A stretch of DNA of 8,016 bases from an uncultured Bacteroides sp. (GTDB taxonomy: Bacteria; Bacteroidota; Bacteroidia; Bacteroidales; Bacteroidaceae), in contig CABROZ010000104.1 of the NCBI GenBank assembly GCA_902472795.1, positions 1 through 8,016 on the forward strand. Direction: 5' to 3'. Position numbers and translations under genes: made by a program. Each line of letters opens with the position of its first letter. Positions within the stretch are counted from its first letter, which is position 1. Below are positions 1 through 5,341 of the stretch, piece by piece. The notes below the pieces were generated by a model. That model was given only the letters and a program-made list of their open reading frames with translations, searched no databases and was not told the origin of the DNA.

Positions 1-20
1 GCCTTGTCGTGAGACAAGGC
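1..20. terminator. Probable intrinsic terminator hairpin, possibly bidirectional
   Basis: A perfect 8-bp stem (GCCTTGTC at 1-8, GACAAGGC at 13-20) closes a 4-nt loop. On the plus strand the loop is GTGA, which fits a GNRA tetraloop, and a CTATCTTTTT tract follows. On the minus strand the hairpin is preceded by AAAAAGATAG. If the bases beyond the left edge mirror this tract, the stem extends and it would terminate transcripts from both sides. It would then end the trp-ansA transcript on the minus strand and possibly a convergent gene outside the window. The stem is seen directly; the function in each direction is inferred, because the window cuts the element. Confidence 0.7.
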
Positions 21-46
21 CTATCTTTTTGGGTACACTCGGGCAT

Positions 47-117
47 GACTTCACACGTTCACCTGCCGGCTGTCCGTTATTCGATCAGAAAGCCGTTAGG
101 TTGTTCGCAATGAAGCC
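47..117 (-). ncRNA. Candidate structured RNA element (long imperfect hairpin) in the ansA 3' region
   Basis: The minus strand of this 71-nt stretch folds into one extended hairpin. Pairings are 47-53 with 111-117, 55-57 with 106-108, 61-64 with 98-101, 67-71 with 91-95 and 73-76 with 86-89. They are separated by small bulges and internal loops and closed by a 9-nt apical loop at 77-85. I count 23 pairs. Three of them (48/116, 55/108, 75/87) are G-U wobbles only if the RNA is copied on the minus strand; on the plus strand they would be A-C mismatches. This polarity favours a minus-strand RNA, the same strand as ansA. It could be a 3' UTR structure or a 3'-UTR-derived small RNA. I do not recognise it as 6S, SRP RNA, tmRNA, RNase P RNA or a tRNA, and I see no TAnnTTTG promoter of its own. 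Confidence 0.4.
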
Positions 118-155
118 TTTTCTCTATCTCTGTTTTACGACTTGGGCTTATGTCT

Positions 156-173
156 GCTTGCAGCGCCGCAAGC
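156..173. repeat. Small inverted repeat just after ansA
   Basis: GCTTGC at 156-161 and GCAAGC at 168-173 form a perfect 6-bp stem with a 6-nt loop, starting 13 nt beyond the ansA stop codon. No T-run follows on the minus strand, so it is not a convincing terminator for ansA. On the plus strand a T-rich but broken tract follows. It may be the first hairpin of the structured ansA 3' region. Confidence 0.35.
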
Positions 174-185
174 TGATTGTTCTCT

Positions 186-1232
186 TTATTCTTTGGTGAT
201 TTCTCCGGCAAGGCTGGAATTCATGCGGTAGCGTATTTCGGCTTGGCTAAGCCCATGGCCTAACAAGAACATTAACTTTGTGACGGCACATTCGGGTGTG
301 CTGTCGTATCCGCTGATGACGCCTGCCTGTAGCAGCTGAAGACCGGTTTCGTATCGTCCCATTTCTACGGCACCGCTTTGGCACTGGGTAATGTTGACTA
401 TGATGATACCACGGTCGGTAGCATCTTTCAGCTGTTGGATGAGCCAGTCCTTTTGCGGAGCATTGCCCGAACCAAAGGTTTTCAGAACGACGGCCTTCAG
501 TCCCGGTACGTGAAGCACGGAATTGATGATGTTTTCTTGAATGCCCGGGAAAAGAGTCAGTACGACTACGTTGGTGTCGAACAGATAGTGAGGCTTTAAG
601 GGGCGTGTAGTGTCCGGGTGCTGAATCAGGTGTTCGTTGTAGCGGATGTGAATGCCGACTTTTGCCAATGCGGGATAGTTGAAGGAACGGAATGCGTTGA
701 AGTTTTCTGCATTGATTTTGGTCGTACGGTTTCCGCGCATCAGTTCGTTTTCGAAGAAGATGCATACTTCCGGTACGATGGGTGTTCCGTCAGGATGCTT
801 GGCAGCAGCAATTTCGATGGCGGTAATCAGGTTCTCTTTTCCGTCGGTCCGCAATGTTCCGATGGGGAGTTGAGAACCGGTCAGAATAACCGGCTTGGAC
901 AGGTTCTCGAGCATGAAACTCAAAGCGGAAGCCGTATAGGCCATGGTGTCTGTTCCATGCAGAATGACAAAACCGTCAAAATAATCGTAATTGTAGCTGA
1001 TGATTTTTACGATTTTGGCCCAGAGGGAAGGTTCCATATCCGAAGAGTCGATAGGCGGGTTGAATTGGTATGACGAAATGCGGTAATTGAATCGTTTCAA
1101 CTCGGGCACGTGTTTGAGCAAGTGGTCGAAATTAAAGTTTTCAAGTGCGCCGGTTTCAGGATTCTCGATCATTCCAATGGTTCCACCTGTATAAATCAAC
1201 AGAACGGAAGGACAATTTATCTGCATAAACAT
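186..1232 (-). CDS. ansA: Type I L-asparaginase (L-asparagine amidohydrolase)
   Basis: Hydrolyses L-asparagine to L-aspartate and ammonia. No signal peptide is seen, consistent with a cytoplasmic type I enzyme. From the ATG at 1232 the protein has 348 residues, close to the 338 of E. coli AnsA. The N-terminal YTGGTIG motif carries the expected nucleophilic Thr (about T18). HGTDTMAYTASALSFMLENL holds the second catalytic Thr-Asp pair (about T94/D95), and RGNRTTK supplies the catalytic Lys (about K172). The substrate-binding SSDM motif lies near residue 63. Start choice: the frame opens upstream to a TTG at 1256 (356 aa), but that codon lies inside a promoter-like TAACTTTG core, so ATG 1232 or ATG 1226 (346 aa) is more likely. 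No Shine-Dalgarno is seen, which is usual in Bacteroidetes. The gene lies 159 nt after trpA on the same strand, probably with its own promoter plus possible read-through from trp. The family call is secure; the exact start is not. Confidence 0.95.
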   Translation of the reverse strand: MFMQINCPSVLLIYTGGTIGMIENPETGALENFNFDHLLKHVPELKRFNYRISSYQFNPPIDSSDMEPSLWAKIVKIISYNYDYFDGFVILHGTDTMAYTASALSFMLENLSKPVILTGSQLPIGTLRTDGKENLITAIEIAAAKHPDGTPIVPEVCIFFENELMRGNRTTKINAENFNAFRSFNYPALAKVGIHIRYNEHLIQHPDTTRPLKPHYLFDTNVVVLTLFPGIQENIINSVLHVPGLKAVVLKTFGSGNAPQKDWLIQQLKDATDRGIIIVNITQCQSGAVEMGRYETGLQLLQAGVISGYDSTPECAVTKLMFLLGHGLSQAEIRYRMNSSLAGEITKE

Positions 1233-1253
1233 GTTGCTTTTGTATTTCGGCGG

Positions 1254-1261
1254 CAAAGTTA
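1254..1261 (-). promoter_or_regulatory. Putative ansA promoter core (Bacteroidetes -7 type)
   Basis: The minus strand reads TAACTTTG, an exact match to the Bacteroidetes -7 consensus TAnnTTTG, 22 nt upstream of the ATG at 1232. The region just upstream is AT-rich. No clear -33 TTG/TTTG box is seen at the expected distance of about 19-21 nt. Transcription would begin a few nt downstream, giving a short leader. The core lies within a 15-nt sequence that recurs inverted at 1340-1354. Confidence 0.5.
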
Positions 1262-1342
1262 ATACAAAATATTGAGAAATCAGTTTTTTTTGCTAAGAGC
1301 AATGACAGAATGTCTTTTTAGTGCAGGAGCATTGTCGCTTAT

Positions 1343-1350
1343 TAACTTTG
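1343..1350 (+). promoter_or_regulatory. Putative promoter core directed antisense to trpA
   Basis: TAACTTTG on the plus strand matches TAnnTTTG exactly. It starts 49 nt to the left of the trpA stop codon and would drive a transcript antisense to trpA. No -33 TTG is visible at the standard distance, and no convincing plus-strand gene follows, so this could be non-functional. Its only strong support is the exact 15-nt match to the ansA promoter region. Confidence 0.25.
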
Positions 1351-1391
1351 CCGCTTTTGTTTATTGTCAGGTCGGTATGCAGATATGCATG

Positions 1392-2180
1392 TTATTCCTC
1401 TTTCAATAACCCGATATCGGCTTTGAGCCTTCTGATGGCTTTGCCTGCATCTCCTCCGGCTTCATTCAGGAGTGTGACAAAGCGGCTGCCGATGATGGCA
1501 CCCGAGGCGTGGGCGCATGCGGCGTCGAAAGTAGGCTTGTTGCTGATGCCGAAACCGACCATGCGCGGATTGCGCAGTTGCATGTCTTCTGTTTTGCGGA
1601 AATAGGCCTGTTTCTGTGCGTCAAAGTCTTTCTGTGCACCTGTAGTAGCGGCCGAAGAAACCATGTAGATGAATCCGTCGGTATGGGCATCGATCTGGCG
1701 GACACGTTCTTCGCTGGTTTCGGGCGTGATGAGCATGATGATGCGGAGGTCGTATTTCAGGGCGATGTCTTTGTAGTGTTCTTCGTAATCGCGGAAAGGC
1801 AGGTCGGGGATGATGATGCCGTCTATTCCGCAAGCTACACACTGCTGGCAGAAGGCTTCGAAGCCGTAGTGCATGATGGGGTTCAGATAGCCCATCAGAA
1901 TGAGTGGGATGTGAACGTAGCGGCGAATGTCGTGCAACTGTTCGAACAGTTTGCGCACCGACATACCGTTGCGCAAAGCCTGGGTGGCTGCGGCCTGTAT
2001 GACGACTCCGTCGGCCATGGGATCGCTGAAAGGAATGCCGATTTCGATCATATCTACTCCGTTGGCTTCGAGCGTACGGATAACGTCGGTTGTTCCTTCA
2101 AGACTGGGGCAACCTGCACAGAAGTAAATGGAAAGCAGGTTGCGGGGATTATTCTGAAATAACTGATTGATGCGGTTCAT
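1392..2180 (-). CDS. trpA: Tryptophan synthase alpha subunit
   Basis: Cleaves indole-3-glycerol phosphate to glyceraldehyde 3-phosphate and indole, which is channelled to the TrpB active site in the cytoplasmic alpha2-beta2 complex. The 262-residue length is normal for a single TIM-barrel TrpA. Catalytic acids are present: E46 in IEIGIPFSDP and D57 in PMADG match E. coli Glu49 and Asp60, and Y172 in GFIYMVS matches Tyr175. Other hallmarks are MGYLNPI (97-103), IIPDLPF (123-129), the flexible loop SSAATTGAQ (175-183) and phosphate-binding GFGIS (209-213) and GAIIGSRFV (227-235). The protein contains no tryptophan. It is the last trp gene, 47 nt after trpF, and is separated from its partner trpB by the whole operon. 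The start ATG at 2180 follows an A-rich stretch (AACAAAAAAAATAAAATT) and no Shine-Dalgarno. I see no strong terminator just after it. Confidence 0.98.
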   Translation of the reverse strand: MNRINQLFQNNPRNLLSIYFCAGCPSLEGTTDVIRTLEANGVDMIEIGIPFSDPMADGVVIQAAATQALRNGMSVRKLFEQLHDIRRYVHIPLILMGYLNPIMHYGFEAFCQQCVACGIDGIIIPDLPFRDYEEHYKDIALKYDLRIIMLITPETSEERVRQIDAHTDGFIYMVSSAATTGAQKDFDAQKQAYFRKTEDMQLRNPRMVGFGISNKPTFDAACAHASGAIIGSRFVTLLNEAGGDAGKAIRRLKADIGLLKEE

Positions 2181-2227
2181 AATTTTATTTTTTTTGTTGG
2201 GTTATACATAATATATTGTGGCTGATA

Positions 2228-2839
2228 TCATTGTTGCCGGATATCCAGAAGGAAGTCTCGGATACGGGCTACGTCTTTCATGCCGGGAGATGTTTCAAAG
2301 CGACTGTTGAGGTCGATACCTGCCAACCGGGGATGACGGAACTTCTTTAAGGCTTGCGTGCTATACAGATTGATGCCTCCGCTCAGCAGAAAGGGGGTAT
2401 GTCCCTGGTAGCGGTGCAGCAGGCTCCAGTCGAACTGATTGCCCGATCCGCCGAATTTCTCGGTCTTGGTGTCGAACAGGTAATAGCTGCATATATCTTC
2501 GTAGGTCGCTGTGTTGTCCAGGTCTTTGGGCGAGGCGATGGAGAAGGCCTTAATCAGTTGCAGTCCCTGCTGGCGGAGCGAACGGCAATATTCGGGCGAT
2601 TCGTTCCCGTGCAGCTGTATGTAGTCCAGACTGAAGCGATCGGCATAGATGCAGACGTTTTCCTTGCTTTCGTTGACAAAGACGCCTACCCGCCTGGCCC
2701 GTTGTGGAAGATATTCCGGAATGCCGTACAGGAAGCGGGGTGACTTGGGATAGAAGATGAAACCTATCATGTCTATGCCTAACTGTTCTATTTGGCGGAT
2801 GTTGTCTGCATCGGTCATTCCACAGACTTTGATGATCAT
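2228..2839 (-). CDS. trpF: Phosphoribosylanthranilate isomerase
   Basis: Catalyses the Amadori rearrangement of N-(5'-phosphoribosyl)anthranilate to CdRP, the third step of the pathway, in the cytoplasm. It has 203 residues, typical of a free-standing monofunctional TrpF. The N-terminal KVCGM motif supplies the general-acid Cys (C6). D123 in LFDTKTEKFGGSGNQFDW matches the general-base Asp (Asp126 in the T. maritima enzyme). GVFVNE (52-57), IQLHGNE (74-80), LLSGGIN (151-157) and GIDLNSRFE (174-182) are the usual barrel-strand and phosphate-binding motifs. In E. coli this domain is fused to TrpC; here the two are separate genes 25 nt apart, trpC first. The start ATG at 2839 gives the expected N-terminus directly before KVCG. 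Confidence 0.97.
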   Translation of the reverse strand: MIIKVCGMTDADNIRQIEQLGIDMIGFIFYPKSPRFLYGIPEYLPQRARRVGVFVNESKENVCIYADRFSLDYIQLHGNESPEYCRSLRQQGLQLIKAFSIASPKDLDNTATYEDICSYYLFDTKTEKFGGSGNQFDWSLLHRYQGHTPFLLSGGINLYSTQALKKFRHPRLAGIDLNSRFETSPGMKDVARIRDFLLDIRQQ

Positions 2840-2864
2840 AAGCGCTTGAATATGAAATTAGTGA

Positions 2865-3683
2865 TTAAACATGCGGTTGTGTAGCCGATTGGAGGAATTG
2901 TTTCAGGGCCTCGGCAGGTGAGGCGTGTTTCATAAAAGCCTCTCCCAACAGAAAGCCCCGATAGCCGGCGGCGCGCAACCGAAGTATGGTCTCCATGCTG
3001 GAAATGCCGCTTTCCGAGACGAGCAATGCCGAGGTCTGTTGCCTGAGCCGATCGACCATTCGGAAAGAGTTGACTACATCCGTGACGAAGCTTCCGAGGT
3101 TGCGGTTGTTGATGCCTACCATGTCGGCTGCAGTGGCGTCGATATACGTCAGCTCGCTTTCGCTGTGGAGTTCCAGCAAGACTTCCAGTCCAAGCGCATG
3201 AGCCTGTTCGGCCAGTGTAGCACATGCTTCGCGGGTCAGGCAGGCCGCAATCAGCAAGACGGCGTCGGCACCAGCCAGTCGTGCCTGCAGCAGCTGATAT
3301 TCGTCGATGATGAAGTCCTTGCGCAGAATGGGCAGACCGGTGAGCGGGCGTGCCGTGCGTATATCGTCCAGCGTGCCGCCAAAGAATGTTTCGTCTGTCA
3401 GGATGGACAGGGCACTTGCTCCCGCTGCCTCATAGCCGGGAGGGATGACGTCGGCTTGTGCCTGCCGGTTGATCCAGCCTTTCGAGGGAGAGCGGCGCTT
3501 GAATTCGGCGATGATGCCTGTAGGCGATTGGGCAAGTGCCTGCTTCATGCTGCGCTGTGCCCCGCCGACGTTCAGACTTGATGCCTGGAGTTGCTGGCGC
3601 AGTTGTTCCGGGCTGACGGTTTGCTTCTGGGACTGTATCTCTACTTTCTTATGTTCTATGATTTGCGATAGGATATCCTTCAT
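2865..3683 (-). CDS. trpC: Indole-3-glycerol phosphate synthase
   Basis: Converts CdRP to indole-3-glycerol phosphate with loss of CO2 and water, the fourth pathway step; a cytoplasmic TIM barrel. It has 272 residues, normal for the monofunctional enzyme, with a helical N-terminal extension before the barrel. The catalytic set is complete when compared with the Sulfolobus enzyme: E60 and K62 in IIAEFKRRSPSKG, K122 in LRKDFIIDEYQ, E171 in LLELHSE, N192 and R194 in GINNRNL, and E224/S225 in VSESGI. LSILTDETFFGG (92-103) is a further family hallmark. The start ATG at 3683 lies only 4 nt after the trpD stop, so translation is probably coupled to trpD. The gene is followed 25 nt later by trpF, the enzyme acting immediately before it. 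Confidence 0.98.
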   Translation of the reverse strand: MKDILSQIIEHKKVEIQSQKQTVSPEQLRQQLQASSLNVGGAQRSMKQALAQSPTGIIAEFKRRSPSKGWINRQAQADVIPPGYEAAGASALSILTDETFFGGTLDDIRTARPLTGLPILRKDFIIDEYQLLQARLAGADAVLLIAACLTREACATLAEQAHALGLEVLLELHSESELTYIDATAADMVGINNRNLGSFVTDVVNSFRMVDRLRQQTSALLVSESGISSMETILRLRAAGYRGFLLGEAFMKHASPAEALKQFLQSATQPHV

Positions 3684-3687
3684 ATTT

Positions 3688-4683
3688 TCAACTGTTTATT
3701 TCGATGAATTTTTTCAGAGTTTCCAGTGCTTTTCCGCTCTCTAACGATTCCCGGGCGATGGCGATGCACTCTTCGATTTCTTTTTTCGGTTCCATCACCT
3801 GGATGGCAAAGGCGGCATTGACTATGACGCATTGCGTCTGTGCTGCTGTAGCACGGCGGTTCAGAATGTTGTCGAAGATGCGGGCAGCGTCTTCCTTGCT
3901 GCTGCCTCCGAACAGTTCTTCAGGGCGGGCTGCACTGAAGCCCAAATCCTGAGGGCGGTAGATGCGTTCGTAGTGACGGGTCATTACCTTGAATTCGTCG
4001 GTCAGCGAAATTTCGTCGTAGCTGTCCAGACTGTTGACCACGGCAAAGTCGATGCCTAATTTATAGAATACATTGGTGTAAAGGCGCATCTGAGCAAGGT
4101 CGGCCACACCGAGCAACTGGTACGTTGGGCGGCAGGGATTGACGAGCGGTCCAAGCAGGTTGAACAGGGTGCGGACTCCCAAAGCCTTGCGTACGGGGCC
4201 TACAAACTTCATGGCCGGGTTGAAAAGCTGGGCGTGAAGATAGGCAATGTTGCATTGGTCCATGCTGCGTTTCAGGGTGTCGGCATGGTTGGTGAAGCGA
4301 ATGCCGTGCTGCTCGATGACGTTACTGGCGCCGCTGACCGACGTGGCTCCGTAGTTGCCGTGCTTGGCTACTTTGTAGCCGGCACCTGCTACGACGAAGC
4401 ATGCGCAGGTCGAGATGTTGAACGTATTCTTGCCGTCGCCGCCGGTTCCTACGATATCGATGGGATGATACGGGCTGAAGTCGATGGGGATGCGTGTCTC
4501 CATCAGTGCCTCGCGAAATCCGATCAGCTCATCGACTGTGATGCCGCGCATCTGGAAGGCGGTGAGCAGGGCAGCAATCTGTGCTTCCGGATACATCTCG
4601 TGGGTGATGTTGAGGAGGATTTGCCGGGTTTCTTCCGAGGTCAGTTCTTCGTGGTTGAAGAGTCGGGATAATATTTCTTTCAT
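3688..4683 (-). CDS. trpD: Anthranilate phosphoribosyltransferase
   Basis: Transfers the phosphoribosyl group of PRPP to anthranilate, the second pathway step, as a cytoplasmic class III phosphoribosyltransferase. It has 331 residues, normal for a TrpD without a fused glutaminase. A helical N-terminal domain is followed by the PRPP-binding loop GTGGDGKNTFNIST (79-92) and KHGN (107-110). The anthranilate-binding stretch NPAMKFVGPVRKALGVRTLFNLLGPLVNP spans 155-183 with R165. The Mg2+-binding DE pair is D223-E224 in SYDEISLTDE. After KHGN the protein has Tyr-Gly, where many characterised homologues have Arg. The ATG at 4683 is preceded by a 61-nt A-rich gap after trpG, the longest spacing inside the operon, and I see no TAnnTTTG core there. 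It is separated by 4 nt from trpC downstream. Confidence 0.97.
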   Translation of the reverse strand: MKEILSRLFNHEELTSEETRQILLNITHEMYPEAQIAALLTAFQMRGITVDELIGFREALMETRIPIDFSPYHPIDIVGTGGDGKNTFNISTCACFVVAGAGYKVAKHGNYGATSVSGASNVIEQHGIRFTNHADTLKRSMDQCNIAYLHAQLFNPAMKFVGPVRKALGVRTLFNLLGPLVNPCRPTYQLLGVADLAQMRLYTNVFYKLGIDFAVVNSLDSYDEISLTDEFKVMTRHYERIYRPQDLGFSAARPEELFGGSSKEDAARIFDNILNRRATAAQTQCVIVNAAFAIQVMEPKKEIEECIAIARESLESGKALETLKKFIEINS

Positions 4684-4744
4684 AATGATTTTCTTTGTTG
4701 AGTGTATGTTGTATTACATTTATCAAGTTCTCGAGGCTGGACGG

Positions 4745-5311
4745 TTATTGTCGGAGCCAGTTATTAATGATTGTTTTCCCGTCGGGGGTCAGAATGGATT
4801 CGGGATGGAACTGAATACCCTGTACGTCGAGCCGGCGATGCCTCAGGGCCATGATGTGACCTTCGGCGCTGACTGCTGTTACGACCAGTTCGTCGGGCAG
4901 GCCTTCCGAATCTACTACCCATGAGTGGTAGCGTCCGGCCTGAATTTCGTCAGGCAGACCGTTGAAGAGGTAATCATCGTTTTCGTGGAGTATCTTTACA
5001 GGTGTCTGTATGCCGTGGAATACTTCTTTCAGGTTGGTCAGCCGGGCACCGAAGGCTTCGCCTATGGCTTGTTCGCCTAAGCAGATGCCCAGTATAGGCT
5101 TGATGCCGGCATATGTGCGGATGGTGTCTAACAGCAGGCCTGCTTCTTCAGGGATGCCCGGGCCGGGCGACAGGAGAATCTTGTCGTAGCGTTGCAGGTC
5201 GGGCAGATGGAAACAGTCGTTGCGTACAACTTCGACTTCGGTCCCAAGTTCTTTCACCAAGTGTACCAGGTTGTAGGTGAAAGAGTCGTAATTGTCGATG
5301 ATGACTATCAT
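4745..5311 (-). CDS. trpG: Anthranilate synthase component II (glutamine amidotransferase)
   Basis: Class I glutaminase subunit that supplies ammonia to TrpE for making anthranilate from chorismate. It has 188 residues, the usual length of a stand-alone domain. The Cys-His-Glu triad is visible: C77 in GICLGEQ, and H169 and E171 in IQFHPES. The N-terminal IDNYDSFTYNLV and the oxyanion-region LSPGPGIPEEAG (47-58) are typical. The motif around the nucleophile reads CLGEQ rather than the common CLGHQ; the changed residue is not part of the triad. Homologous PabA proteins make aminodeoxychorismate, and the subunit may serve both pathways if no separate PabA exists, but its place between trpE and trpD supports TrpG. 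It begins 30 nt after trpE. Confidence 0.95.
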   Translation of the reverse strand: MIVIIDNYDSFTYNLVHLVKELGTEVEVVRNDCFHLPDLQRYDKILLSPGPGIPEEAGLLLDTIRTYAGIKPILGICLGEQAIGEAFGARLTNLKEVFHGIQTPVKILHENDDYLFNGLPDEIQAGRYHSWVVDSEGLPDELVVTAVSAEGHIMALRHRRLDVQGIQFHPESILTPDGKTIINNWLRQ

Positions 5312-5341
5312 GATTTTTGTTGTTTTTGTAAGGGTTGTGGT

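Larger units (their letters stand above)
1250..1354. repeat. 15-nt perfect inverted repeat (arms 1250-1264 and 1340-1354)
   Basis: TATTAACTTTGCCGC occurs on the plus strand at 1340-1354 and, exactly, on the minus strand at 1264-1250, with 75 nt between the arms. Identity stops abruptly on both sides of each arm. Each copy contains a TAACTTTG promoter core pointing outward: the left copy toward ansA, the right copy into the 3' end of trpA in antisense. An RNA reading through from trpA to ansA could also pair the arms. Confidence 0.65.

Noticed and set aside
92..104. Integron attC-like core (GTTAGGT within the 47-117 hairpin)
   Set aside because: The core motif matches GTTRRRY, but the partner RYYYAAC is not at the expected opposite end, and no integrase, cassette array or mobile context is present.
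21..185. Possible tRNA or short protein gene between ansA and the terminator
   Set aside because: No cloverleaf with a T-loop GTTCRA arm and no open frame with a plausible start and conserved features could be made; only hairpins are supported.
1284..1302. T8 run followed by the TTGCT/AGCAA inverted repeat
   Set aside because: On the plus strand the T-run precedes the hairpin and on the minus strand an A-run follows it, so neither orientation makes an intrinsic terminator.
1304..1319. Plus-strand mini-hairpin GACA-GAA-TGTC followed by TTTTT
   Set aside because: A 4-bp stem is too weak to call a terminator, and no gene clearly needs it.
1377..1390. ATGCA/TGCAT inverted repeat right after the trpA stop codon
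   Set aside because: It has only 5 bp and no T-run on the minus strand, so it is not a credible trp operon terminator.
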